Assembly: GCA_021770615.1 (NCBI GenBank)
Contig: JAETQR010000001.1
Coordinates: 119,904-183,903 of the forward strand
Source: Lachnospiraceae bacterium
GTDB lineage: Bacteria; Bacillota_A; Clostridia; Lachnospirales; Lachnospiraceae
DNA length: 64,000 nucleotides
Direction of reading: 5' to 3'
Shown here: in pieces, positions 1-10,800 of the stretch
How the letters are laid out: each line of letters starts with the position of its first letter
Position numbering within the stretch: the stretch's first letter is position 1
The notes under the pieces: model-generated
What the model was told of the DNA's origin: nothing
The model's input: the letters and a program-made list of their open reading frames with translations, nothing else
Databases searched by the model: none
Made by a program: the position numbers and the translations under genes

Positions 1-658
1 CTTCTTTCATGGAATACAGTTCACTGTGACGATTTTCATACCGGATCAATGCCCTTCCATCTTCCGTGATATCATAATCCTCAATCATATTTCTGTTCAG
101 TTCGATGTCACCTGAATTGCAATATTCCAGCAGGTATTTTCTAAATTCCATCCCATCTTCCCCCAGGCAGACAAGATAGCCCTTTGTGCCGGGATCTCCG
201 ACCTTTCCCTTGCCATTCTCTTCTTTACCTCTCCCGGCGCTCATATAAATGCAATACAGCTTCCCATCCCTCCCCCGTTTAAAACACGAAAAATGGCGCA
301 GTGAGCTGTCAAGCTGCATCCGTTTTTCAATCTTCTTATTTTTTAATTCGTTTCTCACCCATTTATCATCCTCGTCCAGATCATAGTAAACGATCTTATT
401 TGTCTCCCACTCCAACAAAAAAATCTCAAGCCTCCCCTCCGGATTCCGGGTGTAATTCCCCATCCACCACTCCGTCTTCCCATATTTCTCCGGCAGGACG
501 ATCGTTTCCTTTTTTACCCTGACTCCTGCTTCTGTTAAAACTTCCGGGGCATTTTCTCCTTTTATTCCCTCTGTCTCACCGGCATCCTTATCCCGACACC
601 CTGTCATCCCCAGTAAGACGATAGCAAATGTCAGAAAAATGACGACTCCTTTTTTCAT
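1..658 (-). CDS. Lipoprotein, partial (runs off the window start)
   Basis: An open frame starts at ATG 658 and reads to base 1 without a stop, so the 3' part lies outside the window. The N-terminus is a lipoprotein signal: short basic start, hydrophobic core, then the lipobox LLGMTGC, so Cys21 would be lipidated and the protein tethered outside the membrane. The rest contains short motifs such as DGRALIRY, GKLYC and GYLVCLGEDG, resembling blades of a repeat-type sensor or propeller, but I do not recognise a named family. It is clearly paralogous to the gene just upstream (678..1289): both carry xNKKIxK, GKLYC, YLVCLGEDG and DGRALI in the same order. Only 19 bases separate the two genes, so they probably share a transcript. 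Function unknown. Confidence 0.75.
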   Translation of the reverse strand, partial: MKKGVVIFLTFAIVLLGMTGCRDKDAGETEGIKGENAPEVLTEAGVRVKKETIVLPEKYGKTEWWMGNYTRNPEGRLEIFLLEWETNKIVYYDLDEDDKWVRNELKNKKIEKRMQLDSSLRHFSCFKRGRDGKLYCIYMSAGRGKEENGKGKVGDPGTKGYLVCLGEDGMEFRKYLLEYCNSGDIELNRNMIEDYDITEDGRALIRYENRHSELYSMKE

Positions 659-677
659 GTCTATCCCTCCATTTCCG

Positions 678-1289
678 CTAATCCACCGAATATCTCACAA
701 GCATCGAATATAACTCACAATGCAGATCCTGATATACGATCAATGCCCGTCCATCGTCCCATACGTGATAATTATCAGTTTCCATGGAATTATGAGCATA
801 TTTCATCCGGTATTTTGTAAATTCCGTCCCATCCTCTCCAAGACAGACAAGATACGCTTTCACATCCTGTCCACTTCCTGCTCCGGAATCTTCTTTCCTA
901 TCCGCCAGATCACAGAGACAGTATAATTTTCCATCATCTCCCCATTGAAATTCAGAAATCCACCGCTCATCAAACTTCCGCTCCGTCAGAATCTTATGTA
1001 TTTTCTTATTTTTAATCTCATTTTTTATCCAGACCCCATCCTCAAGTGCATAACAATAGATTTTTTGCGTTTCCGTTTCCTTCACAAACAGATTCAGCCT
1101 CCCTTTCGGATCCGTCGTAAAGTTACCAGTATAGTATTCGGTCTCATCAAAAGCCTCCGGCCACTCCACCTCCTCTTTTTTTATATTCTTTTGGCCTGTG
1201 ATCCGGCATCCTGCCATACCTGCCACAAGCAGAACAGCCATAGCGCCCCCGATGGCACACCGGATCATAGTACGAAATCTTCTTCTCAT
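678..1289 (-). CDS. Lipoprotein, paralogue of the preceding gene, possibly C-terminally truncated
   Basis: 203 residues from ATG 1289, preceded by GAGGA at a good distance. The signal peptide ends in the lipobox LLVAGMAGC, predicting a lipid-anchored extracytoplasmic protein. It aligns along its whole length with the next gene downstream (start 658), but stops right after the shared motif ELYSM, at the point where the neighbour continues to the window edge. It may therefore be a tandem duplicate that lost its C-terminal part, or a naturally short form. The leader contains a palindrome and a CTGCAGAAATGAGGA block also found ahead of the GH3 gene at 49.9 kb. Function unknown; no catalytic motif seen. 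Confidence 0.75.
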   Translation of the reverse strand: MRRRFRTMIRCAIGGAMAVLLVAGMAGCRITGQKNIKKEEVEWPEAFDETEYYTGNFTTDPKGRLNLFVKETETQKIYCYALEDGVWIKNEIKNKKIHKILTERKFDERWISEFQWGDDGKLYCLCDLADRKEDSGAGSGQDVKAYLVCLGEDGTEFTKYRMKYAHNSMETDNYHVWDDGRALIVYQDLHCELYSMLVRYSVD

Positions 1290-1295
1290 GATAAT

Positions 1296-1337
1296 TCCTC
1301 ATTTCTGCAGAGTGAACTAAGTTCACCCTGGCCTTAT
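1296..1337 (-). promoter_or_regulatory. Leader element: hairpin plus CTGCAGAAATGAGGA
   Basis: Read on the minus strand this leader contains AATAAGGC, the palindrome GTGAACTTAGTTCAC, then CTGCAGAAATGAGGA, which supplies the ribosome site of the lipoprotein gene starting at 1289. The same order of blocks occurs before the GH3 gene (49879..49921), and the last block recurs before the ABC ATPase gene at 26151. Whether it is a protein operator, an RNA hairpin or a repeat that carries a ribosome site cannot be told from sequence. Confidence 0.45.
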
Positions 1338-1400
1338 TGCGTAAGCAAATGCTGTGCAATTTGCTTTGATGAAATTTGTACGGCAGGGCTAAAACAGCAA

Positions 1401-1450
1401 AAAGGTTTATGAATAATAAACTAATTTAAGTTTATCATCCATAAACCTTT
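1401..1450 (-). terminator. Terminator after the 1,043-residue surface protein
   Basis: An 11-bp perfect inverted repeat, AAAGGTTTATG (1401-1411) against CATAAACCTTT (1440-1450), encloses a second short stem (ATAAAC/GTTTAT). On the minus strand it is followed by CCTTTTTGCTGTTTT. It lies about 70 bases past the stop of the gene ending at 1521, in the right place for a Rho-independent terminator. Confidence 0.6.
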
Positions 1451-1520
1451 ATGTCAAGCAAAATCAAACACTCTCATGCCTTTTCTATAACTCTTTCCAA
1501 ATCCAGATTTTTCCCTTGTG

Positions 1521-4500
1521 TCAACGGACGCGGACTTTCACTGCCTTATAAACACCATTTTGCGCATAGACATATATCTTACAGCTCCCCCTGCCCTTTG
1601 CCTTAATAACGCCTTTTTTACTGACAGAAGCCACTTTCGGGTTACTGGATTCATAAGACAGCCGGCGCCACCTCTTGATCTTTTTGTCCGCTTTGGTTTC
1701 TTTTGCCCTGATCTTATACGACTTTCCTTCCTTTAGAGATACCGTTGCCTTTTTTACTTTCACGGACTTTGCTACACCATATTTTCCTCCGGACGTAACG
1801 GTATAAACCCGCCTGCCCGATGCAACAGGCACCTGCTTTCCATCGACTGTCTTATAAGCGATCACAATATACTTATAAAAACAGCCTTTTTTTAGTTTCT
1901 TGTTTCCGATCTTTTTACAGGTGTAAGATGTCTTTTTCCCGCTCACTGTTTTTAAATACTCATATTTATATTTTTTCCCAAACCGGTTTCCATAAATCTT
2001 ATATCCGTCCGCCTCTTTTACACGTTTCCATTTGAGAGTGACAGATCTCTTCGTCTGTTTCTTTGACATGACCCTGAGTTTTCTGAAAAATTTTTTCCGC
2101 CTTCCGTTATTATTTGTCTTCCCGGAAAGATCACCGGGCCGGATGACCGGCTGTTGTGTTGGCTGTTGTGTTGGCTGTTGTGTTGACTGCACGACCTCCG
2201 TCGCCGCTTCCGGCACGATACTGCCCGGCTTTTGCGTCTGTTCCGGAACATCCGTACTACCGGATGGCAGTTCAGGTGTCTGCTCAGGTGTCTGTTCTGC
2301 GGGTTTCACACTAAGCTTTATCAACACCTCCACACTTTCATAATTATCTTGGTCAGAAGGGGTAAACACCACCACATAATCCGTCGTGTCGCTGTCAGCT
2401 ACGCCAGGTTTTATGGAAGCGTCTTTCCATGCAAAACTCCCTGCCACAGCAGTGCTGTCCAGACTACTATGCTGCACGACGCCACCTGACAAAGCAGAGG
2501 CAGCAAGCAAATCGCCATGAGTAATCTGTGTCGCTGTTGGCAAAGCAGAAATGTATGGTGCTGCTTTTGCGACTGTAATCGTAGTTGTACCACTATACTC
2601 CAAATACTTACTGCCGTCATCCGGAACAAACACCCATTCTGCCGAAACGGTTCCCGCTTTCGGAGTAGCAGACGGTGTTTTCCAGCGAAGAGTTCCTGCA
2701 ACTTCAGTATCCGTTCCCTCTTCAACAAAAACAACAGGTGAAAATGCCAGCTCCGACAATTTCTGTCCATAGGTCAGAAACTGACCATCCTTTACCGATA
2801 CATTGCTGCCAGTCTGCAACGTCACATTAACCGGGCGAAGATCCCACCGGGCATACAAAGTGAGATCGCCATCAATGGAACTGCCAAAATCAAATTTTTC
2901 TCCTCCCTCCGGCTCTGTAAACCAACCGTCAAAAATATATCCGTCTTTTACCGGTGCGGCAGGCTTCGACACCATATTATCCCCGTTTGCAAAAGAAGAC
3001 TTCCATATGTCAGCTCCGTCCATATAAGTCACTTTATGTAGCACGGCATCTCCGATTTGAACCGTTCCGTCACCCGACAGATTCAGGCTCTCCACTTTCT
3101 GATTCGTATCATTTGCCGGGAGAAGAAGCATAGCTCCCTCCTGCACGATTATACTGCCGCCTTCTCCCACGGTAAGGAACTCGTCCAAATTGTCCCATGT
3201 AATATTTCCATTGTCTGTTGCATCCAGTTTTTTTCCGGTGAGGATCGTCAACCCGGCACCCGGCGTAATAAACCGTCTGCTGATCCAGTTCCCGACACCT
3301 CCCAGAGAACAATTATATCCCTGGGCTACTTCCCCATAAATATATTGAACGACGCCACTTTTCTCATTAATCGCTCCATCAAACACTCCATTATTCGTAA
3401 ACCGGGTGTGATCGCAGTCAATTCCATCCGCAATCAGCGTGCCATTATTTACAAACTGCGTTTGTACCTGAGCTCTGGTGCTGCCGGTAAATTCCAGAGT
3501 TCCATTGTTTATCAGAGCCGCTCCCTCTTCACCTTTTATATAGGCAGGACTTCTTTTAAAAGTTACCTTCTGTCCTTCCCCGATGGTAAACGTTTTTCCT
3601 GCCTCTATCGTCAGGTCTCCGGGAACCGTCAACTCACTGAGTTCCTCCGGCAGGGAACAGTCTCCCCATGAATAAACGTCATACCCTGTCTGGGCATAAA
3701 ACGTGGAATCCGATACATTTACGTTGCTCGCATATAAAGCCGGATTCCCGTTCAAATAGACACCTGTATTAGAACAAAACAAGGCTCCTGTAATATGTTC
3801 CAACGTGATCGTTCCCGTTTGTATGTAAATTCCCTTATCCACATTTTTAATATCCAGACTGCTGTTTTTTATTTTTAATTCATCCTGGGAAGCACTGTAA
3901 ATTGCCGCATACGCATACTCGCTCTCCGGTCCGGTACATTTTACCGTACAAGCGTCTATCTCACAGCTTCCCACCGTTATCAATGATGTCGCCTGCGTGG
4001 AAGCCACTGTCATAGACGCTGTAATACCACAATTTGTTGCAGACAGACGTTCTGCACTCATTGTGTTTGTCCTGAGTGTACTGTTTTTCATTGAAAGAGT
4101 CTCGCCAACGACGATTGCCCCTTTTCTTTCTGACCGGGCATCAAGCGTAACATCCTCTACATTCAGGCATCCCGGGATATGAAGCCCGCACCGGCTTCCT
4201 TCCACTGTAAGCGAACCGCCGCCATAAATCGAAATACCGGGCTTTACCGCTGCATCGTCTGCATTCACATAAATACCACTGCCATTATAAACATAATCTG
4301 TCTGCTTCGTACTGATGATCCGGTTTTCCCCGATCAAAACAATGTTGATAAATCGGATCGGAGTCCCCTGATTGACATACAAAGAAATGGCAGAATCATC
4401 CGTCACTTCAAAATTCACATTATCCAGTGTCAACGTATAACTGAGAGGGTCATCGTCATCCTTTTTCCAACACCAGCCCTCCTCTGTATTTTCCTGTTCC

Positions 4501-4652
4501 TCCGTGCCCAGAGAAATTTTCTGTGTACGGGTCTTTCTCTGTCCGGAAATCCCTTTCGCATCTGCTGTTACGCTCCCTCCCCACAATGTCTGACATATCA
4601 CACCCACCATCAATGTCCAGACTATAATACACCTTAACTTCTTCTTATTCAT
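1521..4652 (-). CDS. Secreted surface protein with beta-helix, InlB repeat and Fn3/BIG2-like C-terminus
   Basis: 1,043 residues from ATG 4652, chosen because GGAGG lies five bases upstream; a TTG 12 bases earlier has no ribosome site of its own. A signal peptide (basic MNKKKLR, hydrophobic stretch, ADA cleavage region) is followed by a Gly/Asn/Thr-rich region at about 80-450 like a right-handed beta-helix. One InlB-type (Listeria-Bacteroides) repeat follows at about 540-602 (DGYIFDGWF...LTLYARW), then Ig-like domains to about 780, a Pro/Gln/Thr linker, and a very basic C-terminus: Fn3-like at about 860-950 and BIG2-like at about 965-1043 (SSNPKVASVSKKGVIKAKG). The same C-terminal pair ends the giant protein upstream. 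No LPXTG motif is present, so anchoring is unexplained. Probably a cell-surface adhesin or matrix protein; ligand unknown. Confidence 0.85.
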   Translation of the reverse strand: MNKKKLRCIIVWTLMVGVICQTLWGGSVTADAKGISGQRKTRTQKISLGTEEQENTEEGWCWKKDDDDPLSYTLTLDNVNFEVTDDSAISLYVNQGTPIRFINIVLIGENRIISTKQTDYVYNGSGIYVNADDAAVKPGISIYGGGSLTVEGSRCGLHIPGCLNVEDVTLDARSERKGAIVVGETLSMKNSTLRTNTMSAERLSATNCGITASMTVASTQATSLITVGSCEIDACTVKCTGPESEYAYAAIYSASQDELKIKNSSLDIKNVDKGIYIQTGTITLEHITGALFCSNTGVYLNGNPALYASNVNVSDSTFYAQTGYDVYSWGDCSLPEELSELTVPGDLTIEAGKTFTIGEGQKVTFKRSPAYIKGEEGAALINNGTLEFTGSTRAQVQTQFVNNGTLIADGIDCDHTRFTNNGVFDGAINEKSGVVQYIYGEVAQGYNCSLGGVGNWISRRFITPGAGLTILTGKKLDATDNGNITWDNLDEFLTVGEGGSIIVQEGAMLLLPANDTNQKVESLNLSGDGTVQIGDAVLHKVTYMDGADIWKSSFANGDNMVSKPAAPVKDGYIFDGWFTEPEGGEKFDFGSSIDGDLTLYARWDLRPVNVTLQTGSNVSVKDGQFLTYGQKLSELAFSPVVFVEEGTDTEVAGTLRWKTPSATPKAGTVSAEWVFVPDDGSKYLEYSGTTTITVAKAAPYISALPTATQITHGDLLAASALSGGVVQHSSLDSTAVAGSFAWKDASIKPGVADSDTTDYVVVFTPSDQDNYESVEVLIKLSVKPAEQTPEQTPELPSGSTDVPEQTQKPGSIVPEAATEVVQSTQQPTQQPTQQPVIRPGDLSGKTNNNGRRKKFFRKLRVMSKKQTKRSVTLKWKRVKEADGYKIYGNRFGKKYKYEYLKTVSGKKTSYTCKKIGNKKLKKGCFYKYIVIAYKTVDGKQVPVASGRRVYTVTSGGKYGVAKSVKVKKATVSLKEGKSYKIRAKETKADKKIKRWRRLSYESSNPKVASVSKKGVIKAKGRGSCKIYVYAQNGVYKAVKVRVR
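2149..2184 (-). repeat. Three tandem 12-bp units encoding a Pro-Thr-Gln-Gln linker
   Basis: Three identical 12-base units (plus-strand GGCTGTTGTGTT) lie inside the surface-protein gene and encode the PTQQ linker between the Ig-like part and the basic C-terminus. Identical in-frame units like this can change number by slippage, varying linker length without breaking the frame. Confidence 0.8.
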
Positions 4653-4694
4653 AAAAACCTCCAAACTTTTGTCCTGATTTTTTGTCCAGTCTTC

Positions 4695-4722
4695 ATTATA
4701 TGAGTTTTCTTAATAAAAACAA
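4695..4722 (-). promoter_or_regulatory. Promoter of the 1,043-residue surface protein
   Basis: On the minus strand, TTGTTT (4717-4722), 16 bases, then a perfect TATAAT (4695-4700). It lies about 43 bases upstream of the ATG at 4652. The -10 is consensus and the -35 moderate, which fits a promoter needing activator help from the direct repeats just upstream. Confidence 0.6.
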
Positions 4723-4726
4723 TATA

Positions 4727-4767
4727 TCTGGCAGGAACGTCAGATTTCTGGCAAAAACATCAACTGG
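4727..4767 (-). promoter_or_regulatory. Direct repeats upstream of the -35, possible response-regulator sites
   Basis: TGCCAGA occurs twice on the minus strand (4747-4753 and 4727-4733), exactly 20 bases apart, with a third CCAG at 4764-4767. The nearer copy ends four bases before the -35. Same-face direct repeats abutting the -35 resemble the arrangement used by LytTR-type (AgrA/VirR) activators. The exact consensus is not matched, so this is inference from geometry. Confidence 0.35.
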
Positions 4768-4794
4768 TCTTTCTGAACAGGGGGAATATATAAC

Positions 4795-4878
4795 AAAGCA
4801 CCAGCATTCTACATCACTGTAAATACTGGTGCTTTTATGGTTAGCCTGACGGCGGGTTCGACCTGACATCGTCAGGCT
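4795..4878 (-). terminator. Two consecutive hairpins after the giant surface protein
   Basis: AGCCTGAC (4843-4850) pairs with GTCAGGCT (4871-4878) 12 bases past the stop codon. AAAGCACCAG (4795-4804) pairs perfectly with CTGGTGCTTT (4826-4835), followed on the minus strand by GTTATAT. The second stem is a plausible but weak intrinsic terminator for the 13-kb gene; either stem could also protect the transcript's 3' end. Confidence 0.5.
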
Positions 4879-4890
4879 ATTTCTTCTCTT

Positions 4891-7800
4891 CTATTTCTTT
4901 ACCCTGATCTTAATCTTCCGCTTGCAGCCGTTTTTCGCAAAGACATATACGGTGCATTCACCTGTCCCTTTTGCCTTTACCTTTCCATCTGCAGTTACCG
5001 TCGCCACTTTTTTATTACTGCTCAGATAGCGGAATTCTTTACAATGAGCTAGTGAAAGCTGCTTTTTCCGCTTATCATGCAGAACGGCTTTGAGACGAAG
5101 GGTTGCGCTGCCTCCCTGTTTCATTACATACGAAATTTTCTTTGCCTGGATCTTTTTAACATTCGTGTACTTTACACTGTCTTTCCCGGCAGTATGCATG
5201 ATCAGGGTTTTGGCAAGAGGTACTCTTTTTCCATCCTTCCACTTCCATGCCACAACATATAGTTTGAAATTCTTTGTGGTATCCAGCTTTTTACCATTTA
5301 CCTTTTTGATGGTAATTTTCGTTATTCTGCCACGCCTGACCTGATTCAGCGACCTGGCATTAAAGTCCTTTCCACAATACTGGGTATAGACGCTGTAACC
5401 GTCGGCGCCTGTTACCCTGCCCCATGTGATCTTCAGGTTCGTTCCCGTCTGGACGGCCTTCAGATTGGAATGCAGTTCCAGTTTGCTCTTTTCTTTATCA
5501 GATACCTTTTTTGTTTTTCCTGTCGGTGTCGCAGCCGGCTTCCCACCGGCTGCCGGCATCGGTGTCACAGCCAGCTTCTCACCGGCATCCGGTGTCGGTG
5601 TCACAGCCGGTGTCGGCGTCACCGCACTGTTTTTCTTTACTGTCACCGGCTTGCACGGTTGGCCCGTAAAGTTCGTATCCGTGGCAGCTTCCCGCACGAT
5701 ATAATCCGCAATTCCCAATCCGGTGATCTCTCCGTTGCCATCCGTCGTCTTTTCCGTCCATGTCACACCGTTATCCGTGGATATTTCATAGACCGTATCC
5801 GGCTTCAGACCGGTCAGCTTCCCGTCCTCCGCACCTTCTCTGCTCACTCCGCTGACCCCGGGTTCCGGCGCAGCAGGTCTTGGCGGTATCGTCAGGTTCT
5901 GAGCCTCGCTGTCTGCATCCGTCACATCATGGCCGAGACGAATGATCCGACAGTCTTTGCCTATGCATTCCTCCTGAATAAGTGCATTGCCAGTCTCATC
6001 TGCCGTAAAAGTTATGACTGTGGTTTCCCCGTCTTTCTCATATTCCAATTTATATTCCGCATTCGCCACAAGCCCTGTCAACAACATTTCCCTGTAATCA
6101 ATCTCTGAAACCGGCGTTTCACGTTGCCACTTCGCCCAGTATTCCTTTGCTCCGGTAACGGTAACAGAAATATCTGTTACGGCTTCTCCGTCAAGGGCTT
6201 CGTTGTCATACCAGCCGGCAAAACGATAACTGTCTTTCGTCCAGTCGGTCGGCAGCACCGCCCCTGTTCCTTCCGTATAAACCGTAAGTGTCGTTCCGGC
6301 ACTGCCGCCGTTTCCGTGCAGGGTAACACCATAACATCCATTTACTTTCACCGGCTCGCACGGCTGGCTTGCAAACGTTGTATCCGTAGCGGATTCACGC
6401 ACGGTATAATCCGCAGCTGCCAGTCCGGTAATCTCACCGTTTTCGTTCGCGGTCTTTTCCGTCCATGTTCCGCCTCCATCCGTGGATATTTCATAAGATA
6501 TGCCTGCCTTCAGACCGGTCAGCTTCCCGTCCTCTCTGTCTTTTCCACTTACCTCTTTGCCCACAGGTGCAGGCGCAGCAGGTCTTGGCGGTATCATCAC
6601 GCGCTGTGGCTCACTTTCAATACTTGACATACCATAACCAGAACGAATGATCTGACATTCCTGTCCCATCCAGGCATCCTCGATAAAACCATAACCGTCA
6701 TCATCCGTCATAAAAGTTTCGGTCACCGTTTTCCCATCTTCCACATATACGATTTTATATTCCGCATTCGGTACAAGTCCGCCCGGCACGCGCTCTTTCA
6801 GCGATGTTTCCCGGTAATCAATCTCCGCATCCGGCTCATCATACTTCACGGGTGAGCCGGAACCAACCGTCACGTTCGCCGGAATACCCGTAAAATTGCC
6901 GGAACCGTCCGGATGATCTGCTGCTTTTATGCGTACACAGTATTTTCCGTAAGAAGCCGATGCATCATCCGGCACACAGCCGGTACCGTAAAGTCCGGTA
7001 ATCTTTCCGTCTGTCACATTGGCATCACGCCATTGAATGCTGGCATTGTCATCAGCAATCTCATATTCCTTATCTGCCGCAAGCCCCGTAATCTTTCCGT
7101 CACGCCACATCGGATGGCTCTCATCTTCTGTACCGAGTACAGGCGCTCCCGGACGCGACGGAATGACAAGGCTTTGTTCCGGACTGTCACTTCTTGCATC
7201 CATACTGCTGATCTGTACGATGTGAAGCGTCCCACCGATCCAGTCTTCCTCTAACTTGATCTTCCCGTCCGCATCCGTTGTCATCCTCTTTCTGCTATCA
7301 TCTTCACCATCCACGCTGATCCAGTATGACGTATCTCCCTCCAGACCGGTCAGCGTTTCCTCCACATAACCAATCTTTGCCCGGGGCACATCGAGAGGAG
7401 TCTTGACTTTAATGGTCAGTTCCTTTGTGGATCGATTCCCCGCATGATCCACAGCCGTTATGGTAATATCGTTCTCCCCTTCCGGGATCTTCGCCCCCGG
7501 AATGGTGAAATCAACCTTTGTCTTACGCTCGTTTTTGTATTCATCCTGCGTCCCCACCAGCGTCGGCTCACCGTCTCCGATCTGATAGCTGAGAGACGCA
7601 ATACCTCCTGTAACCAGGCCGTTCAGGATGTCGTTCTCCTCGTCTGTTACGTTCACGATAAGTTCCGGCGCCGTCTCATAATATTCCTCTGAAACCGTCA
7701 TGCCGGGTACATCTGCCGCAACTGCCGCTCCTGTTGCTGTTATATCACGGTCCGCATGTACCGTAATCATAGGCGCTTTGTTCTCCACGATCACACCTTT

Positions 7801-10800
7801 TACATCTTCCTCATCGGTACCGATCGTCTTGATATCCGCCTCATTCCCGGCTTTGTCCTTCGCTTCGATCCGGACGCTTCCCTTGAAATCGGATGCAACA
7901 TAGATCTTCGCCTGATAATCTACACCGTCGTCTGAAACCTCTTCCACCGCCGCAGTGCCTGTTATAACAGTTGCATCGGTGACATCATCCGCAGGTACAA
8001 GGGTATATGCCACCTCTTCCACACCGCTGTCGATCTCATTGATCGGCACTGTAATCTGCAGGCTTTCATTGCGGACGATCCAATCCCAGAGATTCTTATA
8101 TCCGCTTTCAAAGGATGCTTCACCCATAGCAGGAGCGGTCGTATCCAACTTTGCCGTCAGTACCCCTGTCTCCATCATATTGCCGTCCGCATCCTGTGCC
8201 TTAAAGGTATAGGTGTGGCTGCCCTCTGCAATGCCATCATAGATAAACTGATATTGCACATCACCATCTGTTGTCTTGCCCTGTGGGACTCCTCCGCTTA
8301 TATCTGCACTGCCTTCCGTGCCACCCATGCTGCCCACAAGCGCATAGGCTCCGCCGTCTTTGCTGACATAGAGTTTCGTCACATCCACATTATCACTGTA
8401 AGTCAGCTTAACCTGAAGGTCCGGATAATACCAGTCTCTTCCGGTCACATCCTCCATGACGCCGTCCACACCGGTCTCTAATGCCGCGCTAAGGACAGGA
8501 TTTACTGTATCCCGCCACTTCGCATAGAGGGTAATATCATCTTCCAGCCGGTCTTCTGCCCCCGCATCTCCATCGAAATGCCATGGCTCTTCGCCTTTTG
8601 CATCCTTATACCAGCCCACGAAATCATGTCCCGCCTTTGTCGGGTCAGCAGGCTGCTCCACCGTATCATGCCATGACCGGCCCGTAATCGCAGAAACATT
8701 ACTGCCGCCCATCGGATGGAATGTAACCGTCAGCGTCCTGCCCGCATTCGGCCTCACTTCCGTCTCATATCCGTGAGGTGCGCCGGCAGTTGCTTTTATA
8801 CGTACTGTCAAAATTCCTGTTGGGACATCCAATATGCCTTTGTCCCCTGTCAGCTCTTTCAAATCACTTTCACGCACGCCGGTCCATGTTATACCGCCGT
8901 CAGCACTGTATTCCATATATTTGCTTACGCCATCTAACTGTGCGTCAGCTTTGCCGCGGATCGTCTCATCCTTTGCCACACTCACATCCGGTGCATCCGG
9001 ACGGGCAGCGATCTTACAGACCGCACAGTCACTGTCGAGCAGATCTTCTCTGTATGCCTTGCGGCTGATCTGGAAATCGTCCGTGCCAAACCAGTCTTCT
9101 GCCATGCGGATACAGCCGCTTCCGTCTGTCGTAAATGTTTCACCGCGCACATCATATTTTGCATTTGCCGCAAGACCTGTCAGCTTCTCATTCGCATAAT
9201 CAACCGTAACGACCGGTGTCTCCGCCTTGCTCTTTATTTTAACGGTCACGCTCTTCGTCTTCGAGTTGCCTGCCTGGTCGGTCGCTGTGAAATTCACATT
9301 GAATACGCCTGTCTTTCCGGCAAGCTCGTTTAACGTAAATGTATAGTCTCTCGTCGGCTGGGCGTCAAAATCCGCTTTGACCTTGTTTTTCGTGCCGCTG
9401 CCAATCTGCCATGTAATGGAAGCAATCCCTGCGTTTTTGTCCTTTCCGCCCGTCAGATCTGTCACATCGACAGAAAGTTCAGGTGCGGTATCATAGTAGT
9501 TCTGCGAAAGACCTTCACCATTCGCTTTTACGGCGATTTCAGGTGCGTTATTTTCCACAAACAATCCCTTAATTCCGGGAGCTTTCACGCCAATCTGCTT
9601 TTCTTCCGAACAGTTGCCTGCCAGGTCTACCGCCTTCACTTTGATGGCGCCCTTAAAATCAGCGGGAAGCGTGATCGCAGCCTTACCGCCCGAGACATTC
9701 ACCGTTTTCACATCCGTATTCCCGGCAGCCACACATTCGTCTGACACCTCGTCCGTCAGTTCTTTCCCCGCCGCAGCGGACGTAAACGGCATGAGAGTAT
9801 ATTCCACCTGCTTTACATTTGTCTCCGTGACCGGAATGGTAATGACAAGATTGCTTTTGCGTATCGTCCAATGCCATATATTCTTACAACCGGAATTATA
9901 GGACTCCTCGCCGAGCACGGGCCGCGTCTTATCGAGCTTATAGGAAATACTTTTCTCCGTCTCATTGCCCGCGGCGTCCACCGCCTTAAAGCGGATCGTG
10001 TAGCTGCCCTCTGACAAATTTGTATAAGGAAGCGTAAATACCTTATTATCCGATGTTGCCGCGCCGCTCATATCCACCGAATACCATGTGGGATTGGTGC
10101 TGGAAGAAGTTGTATAGTAAAGCTTTGTCACACCCACGTTATCACTGTAAGTCATCTTGACCCGGAGATTCGGATACCATTTTCCCGATTCGGCACTTGC
10201 CATCGCACCACTTCCATCTGCACTTGTGTCAGTCTCCAGCGCCAGATTTAATGTAGGTTTCGTCGTCTCCCGCCAACCGGCATAAAGCGTTACACCAATA
10301 CTGTTGTCAACGATCCTCCCCTCATACTCCGCCCGGTTTGTACCGATAATCTCACCAACCGTATTTGCATTGGCCTCACCGGAAAAACGCCACTTTGCCT
10401 CTGTACTGCCTCCCGGCTGGTAAGGTTTTGCGCTCGTATACCAGCCCATAAACTGATAACCCGTCCGCGTAGGGTTCGACGGCCTTGTCAGCGTACTCTT
10501 ATAATGAAGGCTATTTACTCTGCCCGGCTGCCCGCTCGCCGAAGGATTCGCCGCATTCAGGTCATACTGCACGAATATCTTACCTTTGCCGGGATCAATA
10601 TATTTCTGACCCTGCTTCCCGTGCGGCCAGCCGTCGTTCGCTGCCTCCGTCGTATTCGCTTTTGCCTCGGCGCGAAGCGGAATATTCCCGCTTGGCAGAT
10701 TCTTGATCACTTTGTCCGCCGGAACCTGTTTCCATGTTTTCCCCCCGTCGGTACTGTACTCATAGACATATGTGCTATCGGCAATTTTCAGATTGATCTG

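Noticed and set aside
3057..3671. A 204-codon plus-strand open frame
   Set aside because: Antisense to the 1,043-residue surface protein; no family motif and no ribosome site.
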